DNA of 34,276 nucleotides from Burkholderiales bacterium (GTDB lineage Bacteria; Pseudomonadota; Gammaproteobacteria; Burkholderiales; Casimicrobiaceae): NCBI GenBank assembly GCA_020847675.1, contig JADLBN010000139.1, positions 1 to 34,276 of the forward strand, read 5' to 3'. Shown piece by piece: positions 22,632 to 30,392 of this stretch (position 1 is its first letter; each line of letters starts with the position of its first letter). The notes under the pieces were generated by a model. It saw only the letters and a program-made list of their open reading frames with translations, ran no database searches and was not told where the DNA came from. The position numbers and the translations under genes were made by a program.

Positions 22632-23549
22632 CTAGGCGTCGAACAGATAGGCGCGGCTGTCTTCGAGGAAGTCCGGAGCGTCGTCGGAACGGATCGCGGT
22701 GCCCACGCCGTCCGCGGTCAGCACCTCGAGCAGGAGCGCGCTCGGCACGCCTCCGTCGATGATGTGCACCGAGCGCACGCCCGAGCGCACGGCCTCGACC
22801 GCCGCGATCGCGCGCTCGCGCACTTCGCCGTCGACGAGGCCTTCGGTGACCAGGCTCTCCACTTCCTTCGCGCGGACGATCCACGCGAGCCTGCCGTCGC
22901 GGCCGACGACGCCCTGCGCGTTGGTCATCAGGATCAGCTTCTCTGCGGCGAGGGCGCGCGCGAGTTCGCCCGCGAGACGGTCGGACAGGATGTGGTAGGC
23001 CGTCCCGTCGTCGGCCACGCCGATCGGCATGACGACCGGAACGAACTCGCGCGAGAGCAGGAGATTCACGAGTTCGACGTCGATCGACGCGACGTCGCCG
23101 ACGAAGCCCAGGTCGACGGGCGCCCCGCCCGGCGCCGCCGGAACGCGGCGCTTGACCGCGCGGATGAACCGGCCGTCCTGTCCGTTGATCCCCACGGCGC
23201 GCCCGCCGTGCTGGTTGATGAGGCCGGTCCGTTCCTGGTTCAGTTCGTCGAGCGCCATTTCGACGACGGTCAGCGTGCGGGCGTCGGTGACGCGCAGGCC
23301 CTGCTCCCGGTGCGACGGCAAGCCCATCGTCGAGAGCAGTTCGTCGATGCGCCAGCCGCCGCCGTGCACGACGATCGGCTTCATGCCGACCAGACGCAAG
23401 AGCGCCACGTCGCGCGCGAACATGGCCTTCAGGGCGGGGTCGGCCATCGCCCGGCCGCCGAAGCGGATGACGATCGCCTTGCCGTGGTAGGCGCGAAGGT
23501 AGGGCAGCGCTTCGGCGAGCGTGCGGGCGGTGGTGGCGGCGGTGGGCAT
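22632..23549 (-). CDS. Acetylglutamate kinase-like protein with both catalytic lysines replaced
   Basis: The 305-residue protein is clearly from the ArgB branch of amino acid kinases. It has [20 protein letters not shown] (16-35), [22 protein letters not shown] (44-65), QGLRVTD (83-89), [19 protein letters not shown] and [19 protein letters not shown] (260-278). However, positions that define catalysis differ. The first lysine (IVIKYGG in typical ArgB) is Arg29, the second (GGMLPK) aligns with Arg246, GGGPQID reads GGGWRID and YNINAD reads YHILSD. The Arg that holds acetylglutamate (LRVT) and the following Asp are kept. ATG 23549 fits the family N-terminus; the track ORF start 24446 is shadow. 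It could be an altered-substrate kinase, a regulator or an inactive paralog. I therefore give no argB symbol. Confidence 0.85.
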   Translation of the reverse strand: MPTAATTARTLAEALPYLRAYHGKAIVIRFGGRAMADPALKAMFARDVALLRLVGMKPIVVHGGGWRIDELLSTMGLPSHREQGLRVTDARTLTVVEMALDELNQERTGLINQHGGRAVGINGQDGRFIRAVKRRVPAAPGGAPVDLGFVGDVASIDVELVNLLLSREFVPVVMPIGVADDGTAYHILSDRLAGELARALAAEKLILMTNAQGVVGRDGRLAWIVRAKEVESLVTEGLVDGEVRERAIAAVEAVRSGVRSVHIIDGGVPSALLLEVLTADGVGTAIRSDDAPDFLEDSRAYLFDA

Positions 23550-23654
23550 CGGCAGGTCGGGTCCCTCGCATGGTACCCAACTGCCGCGAGGCCGGCATTG
23601 GCCGTGCCGCCCGCGGCGCTCCGCCGGCTTGCGGCGCGACCGCCGGCGAGGGGG

Positions 23655-23660
23655 TAGAAT
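23655..23660 (+). promoter_or_regulatory. -10-like box for the cytidylyltransferase operon
   Basis: TAGAAT lies in the 186-bp gap between the divergent ArgB-like gene and the NTase gene. Transcription would start near 23667. A TTGCGG at 23629-23634 is 20 nt upstream, longer than ideal for a -35. Confidence 0.4.
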
Positions 23661-23735
23661 CCTGCCCGCCACGGATTCCAGAACGGCTCGCGCCTCGCCG
23701 GCCAACCCCTGTCCGCTGACTTCCCCCACATCGTC

Positions 23736-24464
23736 GTGCTTGCCGCCGGCCTCGGTCTGCGCCTCGGTGCGCTCACGGCCGACCGGCCCAAGGCGCTCGT
23801 CGAGGTCGCAGGCACGACGCTGCTCGAGCACGCGCTGCGGTTCGCGCGGAGTCTCGGCGCGGCGCAGACGATCGTCGTGGGCGGCTACCGCGTGCGCGAC
23901 GTCGCCGATCGGCTCGAGGCGCTCGCGATGCCGCGAGTCCGGCTGGTCGAGAATCCGCGCTTCGAGGAAGGCAACCTGCGGTCGGTGGAGGCCGCGCTGC
24001 CCCACCTGCGCGACGCCTTCCTGCTCACCAACTGCGACCACGTCCTGCCCGACGAAGCCGCGCCGCGGGTAGCCGCCTCGATCGGCACGTCCGTCACCGC
24101 GTTCTGCGAATTCGAGCGCGCACTCGCAGAGGACGAAATGAAGGTGGCGATCGACGCCGGCCGTGCGATCGTCCGCATCTCCAAGCGGCTGCCGGCCTGG
24201 GACGGCGGCTACATCGGACTCACCCACGTACCAGAACGATGCCTGGGCGACTACCGGCGCGCCGTTAGGTCGGCGCGATCGGCACACGGCGCATCCGCGG
24301 TCGCCGAGCACGCGCTGCAGGCGCTGGCCGATGGCGGCCACCGCGTGGCTGCGGCGAGCCTCGACGGCATCGCCTGGAACGAGGTGGACACTCCCGAGGA
24401 TCTCGCGCGCGCCGACGCGCGCTGGTCCGCGGCGCAACGCCCGCAAGACGCGAACGATGACTGA
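23736..24464 (+). CDS. MobA-like NTP transferase, probable polyol/alditol-phosphate cytidylyltransferase
   Basis: The protein has the nucleotidyltransferase signature [20 protein letters not shown] (2-21) with the CTP-binding Gly-rich loop and conserved PK. It also has [22 protein letters not shown] (73-83), the metal-binding [10 protein letters not shown] (Asp101) and [14 protein letters not shown] near the end. The [11 protein letters not shown]...[19 protein letters not shown] part resembles inositol-1-phosphate and phosphocholine cytidylyltransferases (IPCT, LicC). The product would be a CDP-alcohol. GTG 23736 is the first standard start but cuts into the first beta strand. The frame is open back to 23658 with DFPHIVV before it, and CTG 23709 is the only plausible earlier start. 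The stop overlaps the next gene's ATG by 8 nt, so the two act together. Confidence 0.83.
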   Translation: MLAAGLGLRLGALTADRPKALVEVAGTTLLEHALRFARSLGAAQTIVVGGYRVRDVADRLEALAMPRVRLVENPRFEEGNLRSVEAALPHLRDAFLLTNCDHVLPDEAAPRVAASIGTSVTAFCEFERALAEDEMKVAIDAGRAIVRISKRLPAWDGGYIGLTHVPERCLGDYRRAVRSARSAHGASAVAEHALQALADGGHRVAAASLDGIAWNEVDTPEDLARADARWSAAQRPQDANDD

Positions 24465-25587
24465 CGCTCGTGCGCGCGGAGTGCTCGCCTTCGCCTGGCT
24501 GCCGCACCACGTCGATCATCTCGCGCCCTGGTGCAGCATCCTGAACGCACCGCTGTGCGTCGACGGCCGGACCTCGATGGCCGCCGCGGCGGGCCTGTAT
24601 CCCGATCTCGAGTGGTTCGCGCTGCCGGATACCGACGGCAGCTCCCGATTCGAGCCGTTCGCCCGCCGCGTGCGCGAACTCGCGCCCCGCGTCCTCCTGT
24701 GCTCGGAGTTGTTCGAGCGCTGGTACCTTCGCGAACTCTTCGGCGGCACCGACGCGCCGCGCTTCGTCTACGTGCCGCACGGATTCTCGGAAAAGCGGCA
24801 GGACTGGGCCCGCGAGACAGCCTACCAGGACGTGGCGGTCTTCTACGGCGAGCACGGGCAGGACCAGCTCGCGGAGCTTGGCGCGGCGGGCATCCTCGAC
24901 CGCTGGATCGTCTCGGGGAACCTCCGGGCCGCGTGGAATCGCAGGCACGCGGCGCACTTCCGCGCGCAACTCGGCCCCCTCGGCGAGCTCCCCCCCGCCG
25001 GGCGCACGATCCTGTACGCGCCGACTTGGGCGGACGCGATCGGCTCGTCGTCGTTCTTCGACGCTTTCGCGCCGTTTGCGCGCAGCCTGCCCGAGGGCTG
25101 GCGGCTCATCGCGAAGCTTCACCCTCGCCTCGAGCGCCACGTCGACGTGATCGACACGCTGGGCAGCCTCGCGGCCGGACGCGACATCCACCTGGTGCGA
25201 GGAAGTCCCCTCACCTATCCCTTGCTCGCCCTGGCCGACGCCTACGTCGGCGACATGTCCGCGCTCGCCTACGACTTCCTCGCTACCGGCCGGCCGATGT
25301 TCTTCACCCACCAGACCGCAGGCACCGCGGCGGACGCGTCGTCCTCGCGCCTGTTCGCGTGCGGCACCGAGATCCCGCCCGGAGCCTATGCCGACGTCGT
25401 GCGCATCGTAGACGAGGCCTGGCCCTCCGACGCCGAACGCTTCGGCGAGGCCCGCGCCGCGCTCGACCGCTACACGCATGCCCCCGAGCGCCCCTTCGAC
25501 GAACTGGTCCGCGAACTGCACGAGGCGACCTCGGGCCCCGCGCCGGATTGGATGGGCGGTCGCGCGGCTTCCCACGAGCGAGGATGA
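24457..25587 (+). CDS. CDP-glycerol glycerophosphotransferase-like enzyme (TagB/TagF family)
   Basis: The 376-residue protein has the C-terminal catalytic region of the Glyphos_transf family. Features include VYVPHGFSEK (104-113, the catalytic HG of teichoic acid enzymes), TILYAPTWADA (184-194), LPEGWRLIAKLHPRLE (211-226, the K-x-H-P motif) and AYVGDMSALAYDFLATGRP (about 261-280, matching the D-x-S-S...D block). These enzymes pass glycerol- or ribitol-phosphate from a CDP donor to a lipid or glycan acceptor. It lacks a membrane span. ATG 24457 overlaps the upstream NTase stop (ATGACTGA), indicating coupled synthesis; the track start 24163 is shadow. In a Gram-negative the product may be a surface glycan substituent or capsule-like polymer; the acceptor is unknown. 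Confidence 0.85.
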   Translation: MTDARARGVLAFAWLPHHVDHLAPWCSILNAPLCVDGRTSMAAAAGLYPDLEWFALPDTDGSSRFEPFARRVRELAPRVLLCSELFERWYLRELFGGTDAPRFVYVPHGFSEKRQDWARETAYQDVAVFYGEHGQDQLAELGAAGILDRWIVSGNLRAAWNRRHAAHFRAQLGPLGELPPAGRTILYAPTWADAIGSSSFFDAFAPFARSLPEGWRLIAKLHPRLERHVDVIDTLGSLAAGRDIHLVRGSPLTYPLLALADAYVGDMSALAYDFLATGRPMFFTHQTAGTAADASSSRLFACGTEIPPGAYADVVRIVDEAWPSDAERFGEARAALDRYTHAPERPFDELVRELHEATSGPAPDWMGGRAASHERG

Positions 25588-25700
25588 TTCGGCGCCGGCG
25601 GATCCGTGCGCGGCGTCGCGGCGCGGCCACCCGGGAGCGGCTGATCGGGTCCGCTGCGCGCGAGCGGGGCAGGCCGCCCGCGGCCGCGTTCCGGGCTTCG

Positions 25701-26120
25701 CTAGTCGCGCGCCTCTTCGCGCTGCTCGAGTTCGAAGCGCAGCTCGGCCAGGTCCTCGTCGAGCGCGTCGCGCACGGTCACGATGCCGATCGGGCGGCCG
25801 AACTCGACCACCGGAAGGTGGCGGAACCGGCCTTCGTGCATCGTGCGCAGCGCCTGGACGAAAGGTTCGTCCGGGTGCGTCGTCTGCGGCTGCGGGGTCA
25901 TCACGTCGCCGACCCGGGTGACCGCCGGGTCGCGCTCGACGGCGACGACGCGGTAGAGCGCGTCGCGCTCGGTGAAAATGCCGACGAGGCGCGTGCCTTC
26001 GAGCACCAGCACCGAACCGACGCCGCGCCGCTTCATCTCCTTCGCCGCCTCGGTCACGGTCGCGGTCTTCGTCGCCGTGACCGGGGTCCGCCCGGCAATG
26101 ATCGTCCGCAGCGAGCGCAT
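25701..26120 (-). CDS. Stand-alone CBS-pair protein
   Basis: The 139-residue protein is made of two CBS domains. The first spans about 8-62 (TVTEAAKEMKRRGVGSVLVL and LVGIFTERDALYRVV), the second about 72-125 (VGDVMTPQPQTTHPDEPFVQ, RFRHLPVVEFGRPIGIVTVRDAL). CBS pairs bind adenine nucleotides and act as energy or redox sensors for a partner protein. An acidic helix (EDLAELRFELEQREEARD) ends the protein. ATG 26120 has a perfect AGGAGG 5 nt upstream, so the longer track ORF start 26180 can be dropped. It ends 113 bp from the convergent glycerophosphotransferase-like gene. No partner enzyme can be named. Confidence 0.93.
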   Translation of the reverse strand: MRSLRTIIAGRTPVTATKTATVTEAAKEMKRRGVGSVLVLEGTRLVGIFTERDALYRVVAVERDPAVTRVGDVMTPQPQTTHPDEPFVQALRTMHEGRFRHLPVVEFGRPIGIVTVRDALDEDLAELRFELEQREEARD

Positions 26121-26314
26121 GGGTTCCTCCTGGCGTCGTACCAATCCGGACATTGGGCGCCGGCCCGTTGGCGCCGTCAAGAGGCCCGGCGCAACGAGTC
26201 GCCGCCGGAAGCAACGCCGCGCCCCGAAACAGCGTGCGCGTGGTCAAGCCAATTCGCCGTCGTCCGCCGGCCGCAAACTCCGGCCCGCGCCGCCGGACCG
26301 GAATCCCGGCCGAC

Positions 26315-27355
26315 TCAGTATCCCGCGGGGTTGGGATAGCGCGCCGCGACCGCCGCGACGTCGGCGAGCGTCGCCGCGTCGAGAACGGTCCCGGCAGCCG
26401 CGATGTCCTCGTCGAGCTGCGCGAGCGTCGTGGCTCCGAGGATGATCGAACTCACGTACCAGCGCGACCGCAGCCAGCCGAGCGCGAGTTCGACCGGCGT
26501 CAGGCCGCGCCCGTGCGCGAGCTCGACGTAGGCATCGCAGGCTTCCGCGACGAGCGGCTTGCGGTAGCGCCCGCCCACGGTGTCGAACAGCGTGTAGCGC
26601 GCGCCCGCCGGCTTCGCGCCGCCTCGGTACTTGCCGGTCAGGAGTCCCCCGGCGAGCGGCCCGTAGGGCAGCACCGACATGCCCTCGCGGAAGATCGCCT
26701 CGGCGAGATCGCCCTCGACCGCCCGCGACACGAGGCTCGCGCTGTTCTGCACCGTCACCGGACCCGGCACCGAGAGCTCGCGCGCGATGCGGCGGAACTC
26801 GCAGACACCCCACGCCGTCTCGTTCGACAGGCCCCAGTGGCGGATCTTCCCGGCGTCGATCATGCGCGCCATGCCCTCGACCTGCTCGCGCATCGACGGC
26901 CCCTCGCGTTCCAGCGAGGGATCGAACCCTGTGGCGCCGAACTGCGGAACGTTGCGCTGCGGCCAGTGGATCTGGTAGAGGTCGATGCAGTCGAGCTTCA
27001 GGCGCGCGAGGCTCGTGCCCACCGCCTCGGCAATCGTCCCTGCCGTGAGATCGGTCCGTCCGTTGCGAATCCAGTCGCGACGTCCGGGGCCGGCGATCTT
27101 GGTCGCGATCACGAGCCCTTCGCGCCCGCGCTTGCCGATCCAGCTGCCGAGGAACGCCTCGGTCCGCCCCTGCGTCGCCGCGCTGACCGGCACCGGGTAC
27201 ATCTCCGCGGTATCGATGAAATTGACGCCGCGCGCCACCGCGAGGTCGAGCTGCGCGTGCGCGTCGGCCTCGCTGTTCTGCTCGCCCCAGGTCATCGTGC
27301 CGAGGCAGGCCTCGGAGACTTCGAGCGACGTACCGGGGAGCGTGAGTCGGCGCAT
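26315..27355 (-). CDS. Aldo/keto reductase (Tas-like)
   Basis: The 346-residue NADPH-dependent oxidoreductase has the AKR barrel. It starts RRLTLPGTSLEVSEACLGTMTWGEQN. The catalytic Asp and Tyr are in VNFIDTAEMYPVP, Lys in LVIATKIAGPGR and His in LYQIHWPQRN. IRHWGLSNETAWGVCEF, the PYGPLAGGLLTGKYRGG loop and SIILGATTLAQLDEDI follow. Length and motifs match the E. coli Tas subgroup, including the insertion after EMYPVP. I start at ATG 27355, which has GAGAGAAG upstream and matches the family N-terminus; the track start 27385 adds ten residues. Physiological substrate is unknown. It is preceded by TylF-like methyltransferase and thioredoxin genes on the same strand. Confidence 0.92.
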   Translation of the reverse strand: MRRLTLPGTSLEVSEACLGTMTWGEQNSEADAHAQLDLAVARGVNFIDTAEMYPVPVSAATQGRTEAFLGSWIGKRGREGLVIATKIAGPGRRDWIRNGRTDLTAGTIAEAVGTSLARLKLDCIDLYQIHWPQRNVPQFGATGFDPSLEREGPSMREQVEGMARMIDAGKIRHWGLSNETAWGVCEFRRIARELSVPGPVTVQNSASLVSRAVEGDLAEAIFREGMSVLPYGPLAGGLLTGKYRGGAKPAGARYTLFDTVGGRYRKPLVAEACDAYVELAHGRGLTPVELALGWLRSRWYVSSIILGATTLAQLDEDIAAAGTVLDAATLADVAAVAARYPNPAGY

Positions 27356-27458
27356 CGGCTTCTCTCGTTCGGGAACCGCGCGCATTCTAAGGCCTGCCGG
27401 CGCGGCCTGGCCGCAGGCGACGCGCGACGCCGTCCGGGCTGCCTCGCGCGAGCAGGCG

Positions 27459-28220
27459 TCAGATGGCCGCGCGCTTGGACCGGCGCAGGATCGCCGTGCC
27501 GGACTTGTCGGGGATGCGCACGAGGCTCTCGGGCTTGTCGGCGAAGAACGCGTCGACCGCCTGCGCGATGCCGGGCCAGGCCCCGCTGCCGTAGTCGTGC
27601 AGGATCAGGAGGCCGCCGGGCACGAGCTTCGGGTAGAAGAACGCGAGCGCCTCGGCGGTCGGCTTGTAGAGGTCGGCATCGAGGTGCACCAGCGCGAAGG
27701 TCTCGCCGGGCGGAACGGACGTCGCGGTGTCGGGAAACCGCCCCTTGCACGCGCGCACGTCCACCGAGGCGCCGACGTAGCGCAGCACCGCCTCGAGCGA
27801 GGTGTCGTCGAAGCGGAAGTCGCCCGCCTTGCGTTCGTGCGCGAGGTCGCGCGAATCGAAGCCCTCGAAGGTGTCGAACAGCCACAGGCGGCGGCCCGGC
27901 AACAGTTCGTGCAGCAGCTTCGCCGTCGTTCCCCGGTAGACGCCGAGTTCGGCGACGCTGCCCGCGATCCCTTCCTCTTCGATCTGCCGCACGTTCTCGA
28001 GGAACATGACCAGACGCGCGAGGTCGGCGCGGTCGTTGCGCGGATTGCGTTCGACCCACAGGCGCCGCCAGCGGTCGAAGTCGAACGAGCGCTTGGCCAT
28101 CCACTCGGGCAGGTGCTGCACCGCGTAGCTGCCGGAAGCGTCGGCAGCCGACACGCCGCCGCGCTTCACCAGCGAGCGCAGTTGCCGCTGCAGGAAGGCC
28201 CGCGAGGACGAGGCCTTCAC
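27459..28220 (-). CDS. TylF/MycF family methyltransferase
   Basis: The 253-residue SAM-dependent methyltransferase has SVAELGVYRGTTAKLLHEL (SAM-binding loop, about 87-105), LWLFDTFEGFDSRDL (about 112-126), FALVHLDADLYKPTAEALAFFYPKL with the metal-binding aspartates (about 182-206) and GGLLILHDYGSGAWPGIAQAVDAFF. The family includes macrocin O-methyltransferase TylF and the sugar methylase MycF, which methylate sugar hydroxyls. Many stand-alone bacterial members lie in glycan clusters. Start is GTG 28220 with only weak upstream Shine-Dalgarno. No antibiotic pathway is nearby, so the acceptor may be a surface sugar. It begins 46 bp after the thioredoxin gene. Confidence 0.9.
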   Translation of the reverse strand: MKASSSRAFLQRQLRSLVKRGGVSAADASGSYAVQHLPEWMAKRSFDFDRWRRLWVERNPRNDRADLARLVMFLENVRQIEEEGIAGSVAELGVYRGTTAKLLHELLPGRRLWLFDTFEGFDSRDLAHERKAGDFRFDDTSLEAVLRYVGASVDVRACKGRFPDTATSVPPGETFALVHLDADLYKPTAEALAFFYPKLVPGGLLILHDYGSGAWPGIAQAVDAFFADKPESLVRIPDKSGTAILRRSKRAAI

Positions 28221-28266
28221 CGGGCGTCTCGGGGCCGATGCCGGGCCGGCGCGCGACGCCTGCGCG

Positions 28267-28596
28267 TCAACCGGCCGTCGCGTCCAGGTGCGGCGTGACG
28301 AAGTCCACCAGTTGCTGGCGGCTCAGCGCGCCGACCGCACCCTGAACCGCCTTGCCGCCCCGGAACACGACCAGCGTCGGGATGCTGCGGACACCGAGCG
28401 CACCGGGGATCTCGCCGTTCTCGTCGACGTTCATCTTCACGATCTTGAGCCGGCCGGCGTATTCGCGGTCGAGTTCGTCGAGGATGGGGGCGACGGCGCG
28501 GCAGGGTCCGCACCAAGGGGCCCAGAAGTCCACGAGGACCGGGAGGTCGGATTCCAGCACGTCGGTGCGGAAACTGGCGTCGGTGATGTTCTGCAT
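28267..28596 (-). CDS. trxA: Thioredoxin
   Basis: The 109-residue protein is a canonical single-domain thioredoxin: MQNITDASFRTDVLESDLPV, then LVDFWAPWCGPCRAVAPILDELD with the WCGPC active site at about 30-34, IVKMNVDENGEIPGALGVRSIPTLVVFRGG with the cis-Pro, and a closing helix. It is cytoplasmic and serves as a general disulfide reductant for enzymes such as MsrA and ribonucleotide reductase. ATG 28596 has GGAG 6 nt upstream, so the longer ORF start 28782 is shadow. Many genomes hold several thioredoxins, and I cannot tell whether this is the main one. Confidence 0.92.
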   Translation of the reverse strand: MQNITDASFRTDVLESDLPVLVDFWAPWCGPCRAVAPILDELDREYAGRLKIVKMNVDENGEIPGALGVRSIPTLVVFRGGKAVQGAVGALSRQQLVDFVTPHLDATAG

Positions 28597-28703
28597 GGCG
28601 GCTCCGTGGCCCCGAATCATGCCATGATCGGGCCGCGCCACGGCGCCGCGCTTCGCGCCGCTCCGGCCGGGGCGCAGCCGGCGGCCGTTGCCGACAGCCT
28701 CCC

Positions 28704-29633
28704 GTGATCCCCGCCCGCCTCTGCCGTTCGTGGCTGTTCGTCCCCGGCGGCGACGAGTCCGCGCTCGCGGCAGCGCCCGCATCGGGCGCCGACGTGTTGA
28801 TCCAGGAGCTCGAGGACTTCACGCCCCCGGAACGCCGGGCGCACGCGCGCAGGCTGGCGGCCGAGACGTATCGGGCCTGGCGAGCCGGCGGCGCGGTCGT
28901 CGCGGTGCGGGTGAATCCGCTGGACGGCGACGGGTTGGCGGACCTGGAGGCGGTCATGCGAGGCGCGCCCGACGTCGTGGCGCTGCCGAAGGTCGGTTCG
29001 CCCGCGGACATCGCGCGGCTCGACGGCGAAGTCACCCGGCTGGAGCGCGCCTTCGGCCTGGCGTCCGGATCGACCCGGCTCCTGCCCAACGTCGAGTCCG
29101 CGCGCGGACTCGTGCAAGCCGGAGCGATCGCGAAGGCGAGCCCGCGCGTGGATGCATGCCTCCTCGCCGCCGAGGATCTCGCGGCGGACCTCGGCGCGGA
29201 GCGCGGCCCCGACGCGCTCGAACTCGCCTACGCCCGCCAGCGGTTCCTGGTCGAGTGCGTCGCCGCGGGGGTGATCGCGGTCGATGCCCCCTGCACCTGG
29301 CGCGCCCCTTCGATCGTCGAGCGTGATGCGCGCTGGGCGCGGCGACTGGGCTACCGGGCGAAGAGCCTCGTCGATCCAGCGCACGCGGCGATCGTCAACA
29401 CCGTGCTCACGCCTTCCGCCGCGGAAGTCGCGCACGCACGGCGGCTCGTGGATGCGTTCGAGGCGGCGCGAAGCCGGGGCGAGCCTCGCGCCGAACTCGA
29501 CGGGTCGCTGGTCGAAGTGCCGGCGTGGCAGAACGCGCGGCGCCTGATCGAACGCGCACGCGAGCTCGAGTCGCGCCCGCAGGAACGGCACCCGTCCGGG
29601 TTGTCGCAACCACGCGACGCCGGATCGCGATGA
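28704..29633 (+). CDS. HpcH/HpaI aldolase-citrate lyase family (CitE-like CoA ester lyase)
   Basis: The 309-residue protein has the CitE-type TIM barrel: RSWLFVPGGDESAL at the start, GADVLIQELEDFTPPERRAHARRL, VVAVRVNPLDGDGLADLE, VVALPKVGSP, LLPNVESARGLVQAGAIAK and VDACLLAAEDLAADLGAE. These enzymes cleave or form C-C bonds of CoA esters such as citramalyl-, malyl- or citryl-CoA with Mg2+. The usual DLED segment is QELED here and the usual IE of the (I/L)IET motif is VES, so the substrate may differ from CitE. Start is GTG 28704. The last 40 residues are polar and probably disordered. It is divergent from the thioredoxin gene. Confidence 0.87.
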   Translation: MIPARLCRSWLFVPGGDESALAAAPASGADVLIQELEDFTPPERRAHARRLAAETYRAWRAGGAVVAVRVNPLDGDGLADLEAVMRGAPDVVALPKVGSPADIARLDGEVTRLERAFGLASGSTRLLPNVESARGLVQAGAIAKASPRVDACLLAAEDLAADLGAERGPDALELAYARQRFLVECVAAGVIAVDAPCTWRAPSIVERDARWARRLGYRAKSLVDPAHAAIVNTVLTPSAAEVAHARRLVDAFEAARSRGEPRAELDGSLVEVPAWQNARRLIERARELESRPQERHPSGLSQPRDAGSR

Positions 29634-29694
29634 CCCCGGTCGCGGCGCCCGCCTCGCCAGCGCTGCTCCTCGCCGCGCGCGCCGGCTGAGGCGA

Positions 29695-30189
29695 TCAGTT
29701 CAGTTCGACCCGGCGCGCCCAGCGCGTCCCGACCCAGGCGGTGACGAAGAATCCGATGACGGCGGCCGCACTCGTGAGTGCGAGGCTCAGGAAGAACCGC
29801 TTCCATCCCGGGCGCTCGGGCAAGCCCTCGACCGGGACGACGTTGGCCGACTCGCCGTTGTAGCTCGCGAGCGGCGCATCGGGCGAGTACCACACCTTGA
29901 CCGACCGGCCGGCCTCGAACGGGACGCCCGGCGCTTCCTCGAGCACCTTCCTGCCGTCGACGAGCTTCCCCGGAAGGTGGAAGGGCGGCGGCTCGTCCGA
30001 GCCCGCCACCTTGCCCGACACGTACGGATAGCCGGCGTTGTCGTGCCACTCGTCCATCACGAACTCGACCTGCCGGTACGAATCGCCATACCAGAGGTGC
30101 ACGAACGACACGAACGCACCCTGAGCCGCGTAGAACATCGCCGCGACGGTCAGCATGAACGGAATCACCTGGGGACTGAAACGGAACAT
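29695..30189 (-). CDS. DUF3592-like membrane protein
   Basis: The 164-residue protein has one hydrophobic span near each end (about 9-28 and 133-153) and a soluble beta-rich domain between them. The central part has YRQVEFVMDEWHDNAGYPYVSGKV and GRSVKVWYSPDAPLASYNGES. The V-x-V-W-Y-x-P-x-x-P turn is typical of DUF3592, which has the same TM-beta domain-TM layout. The domain would face the periplasm. Function is unknown. ATG 30189 is fixed by the hydrophobic N-terminus. It is divergent from the NTase-like gene and convergent with the CitE-like gene 61 bp away. Confidence 0.72.
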   Translation of the reverse strand: MFRFSPQVIPFMLTVAAMFYAAQGAFVSFVHLWYGDSYRQVEFVMDEWHDNAGYPYVSGKVAGSDEPPPFHLPGKLVDGRKVLEEAPGVPFEAGRSVKVWYSPDAPLASYNGESANVVPVEGLPERPGWKRFFLSLALTSAAAVIGFFVTAWVGTRWARRVELN

Positions 30190-30392
30190 GGCCGCGCCTT
30201 TCGCCGCTCGATGTCGCCTCCGCGTTCGTCGGGCGGCGATCCCCCGAAACGCCGCAGGCGATCGGCCCGACGGCCACTGTACGCCGGCGACGGCCGTTTC
30301 CCAAGGAGGGTGCGGCGTTGCGCCGATGACGCAGGTCGGACGCGCGAGACCGCTGCGCCGCGTGCGATCCGGCAGGCAGATATGCTAATGTC
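30190..30392. other. Divergent intergenic region
   Basis: This 203-bp gap separates the divergent DUF3592-like and NTase-like genes and must hold both promoters. Apart from the -10-like TATGCT at 30381-30386 I see no clear structure and no tRNA or small gene. Confidence 0.4.
30381..30386 (+). promoter_or_regulatory. -10-like box just before the NTase-like gene
   Basis: TATGCT is followed by six bases and then ATG 30393. A real -10 here would put the start site on the start codon (leaderless). If the second in-frame ATG (30423) is used, the leader would be about 30 nt and without a Shine-Dalgarno. Confidence 0.35.

Noticed and set aside
22632-23549. Naming the kinase argB outright
   Set aside because: Overall similarity is high, but both defining lysines are replaced, so I kept a descriptive name without a gene symbol.
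26153-28009. 618-aa plus-strand ORF
   Set aside because: Antisense shadow of the aldo/keto reductase and TylF-like genes, rich in Arg, His and Asp with no domain.
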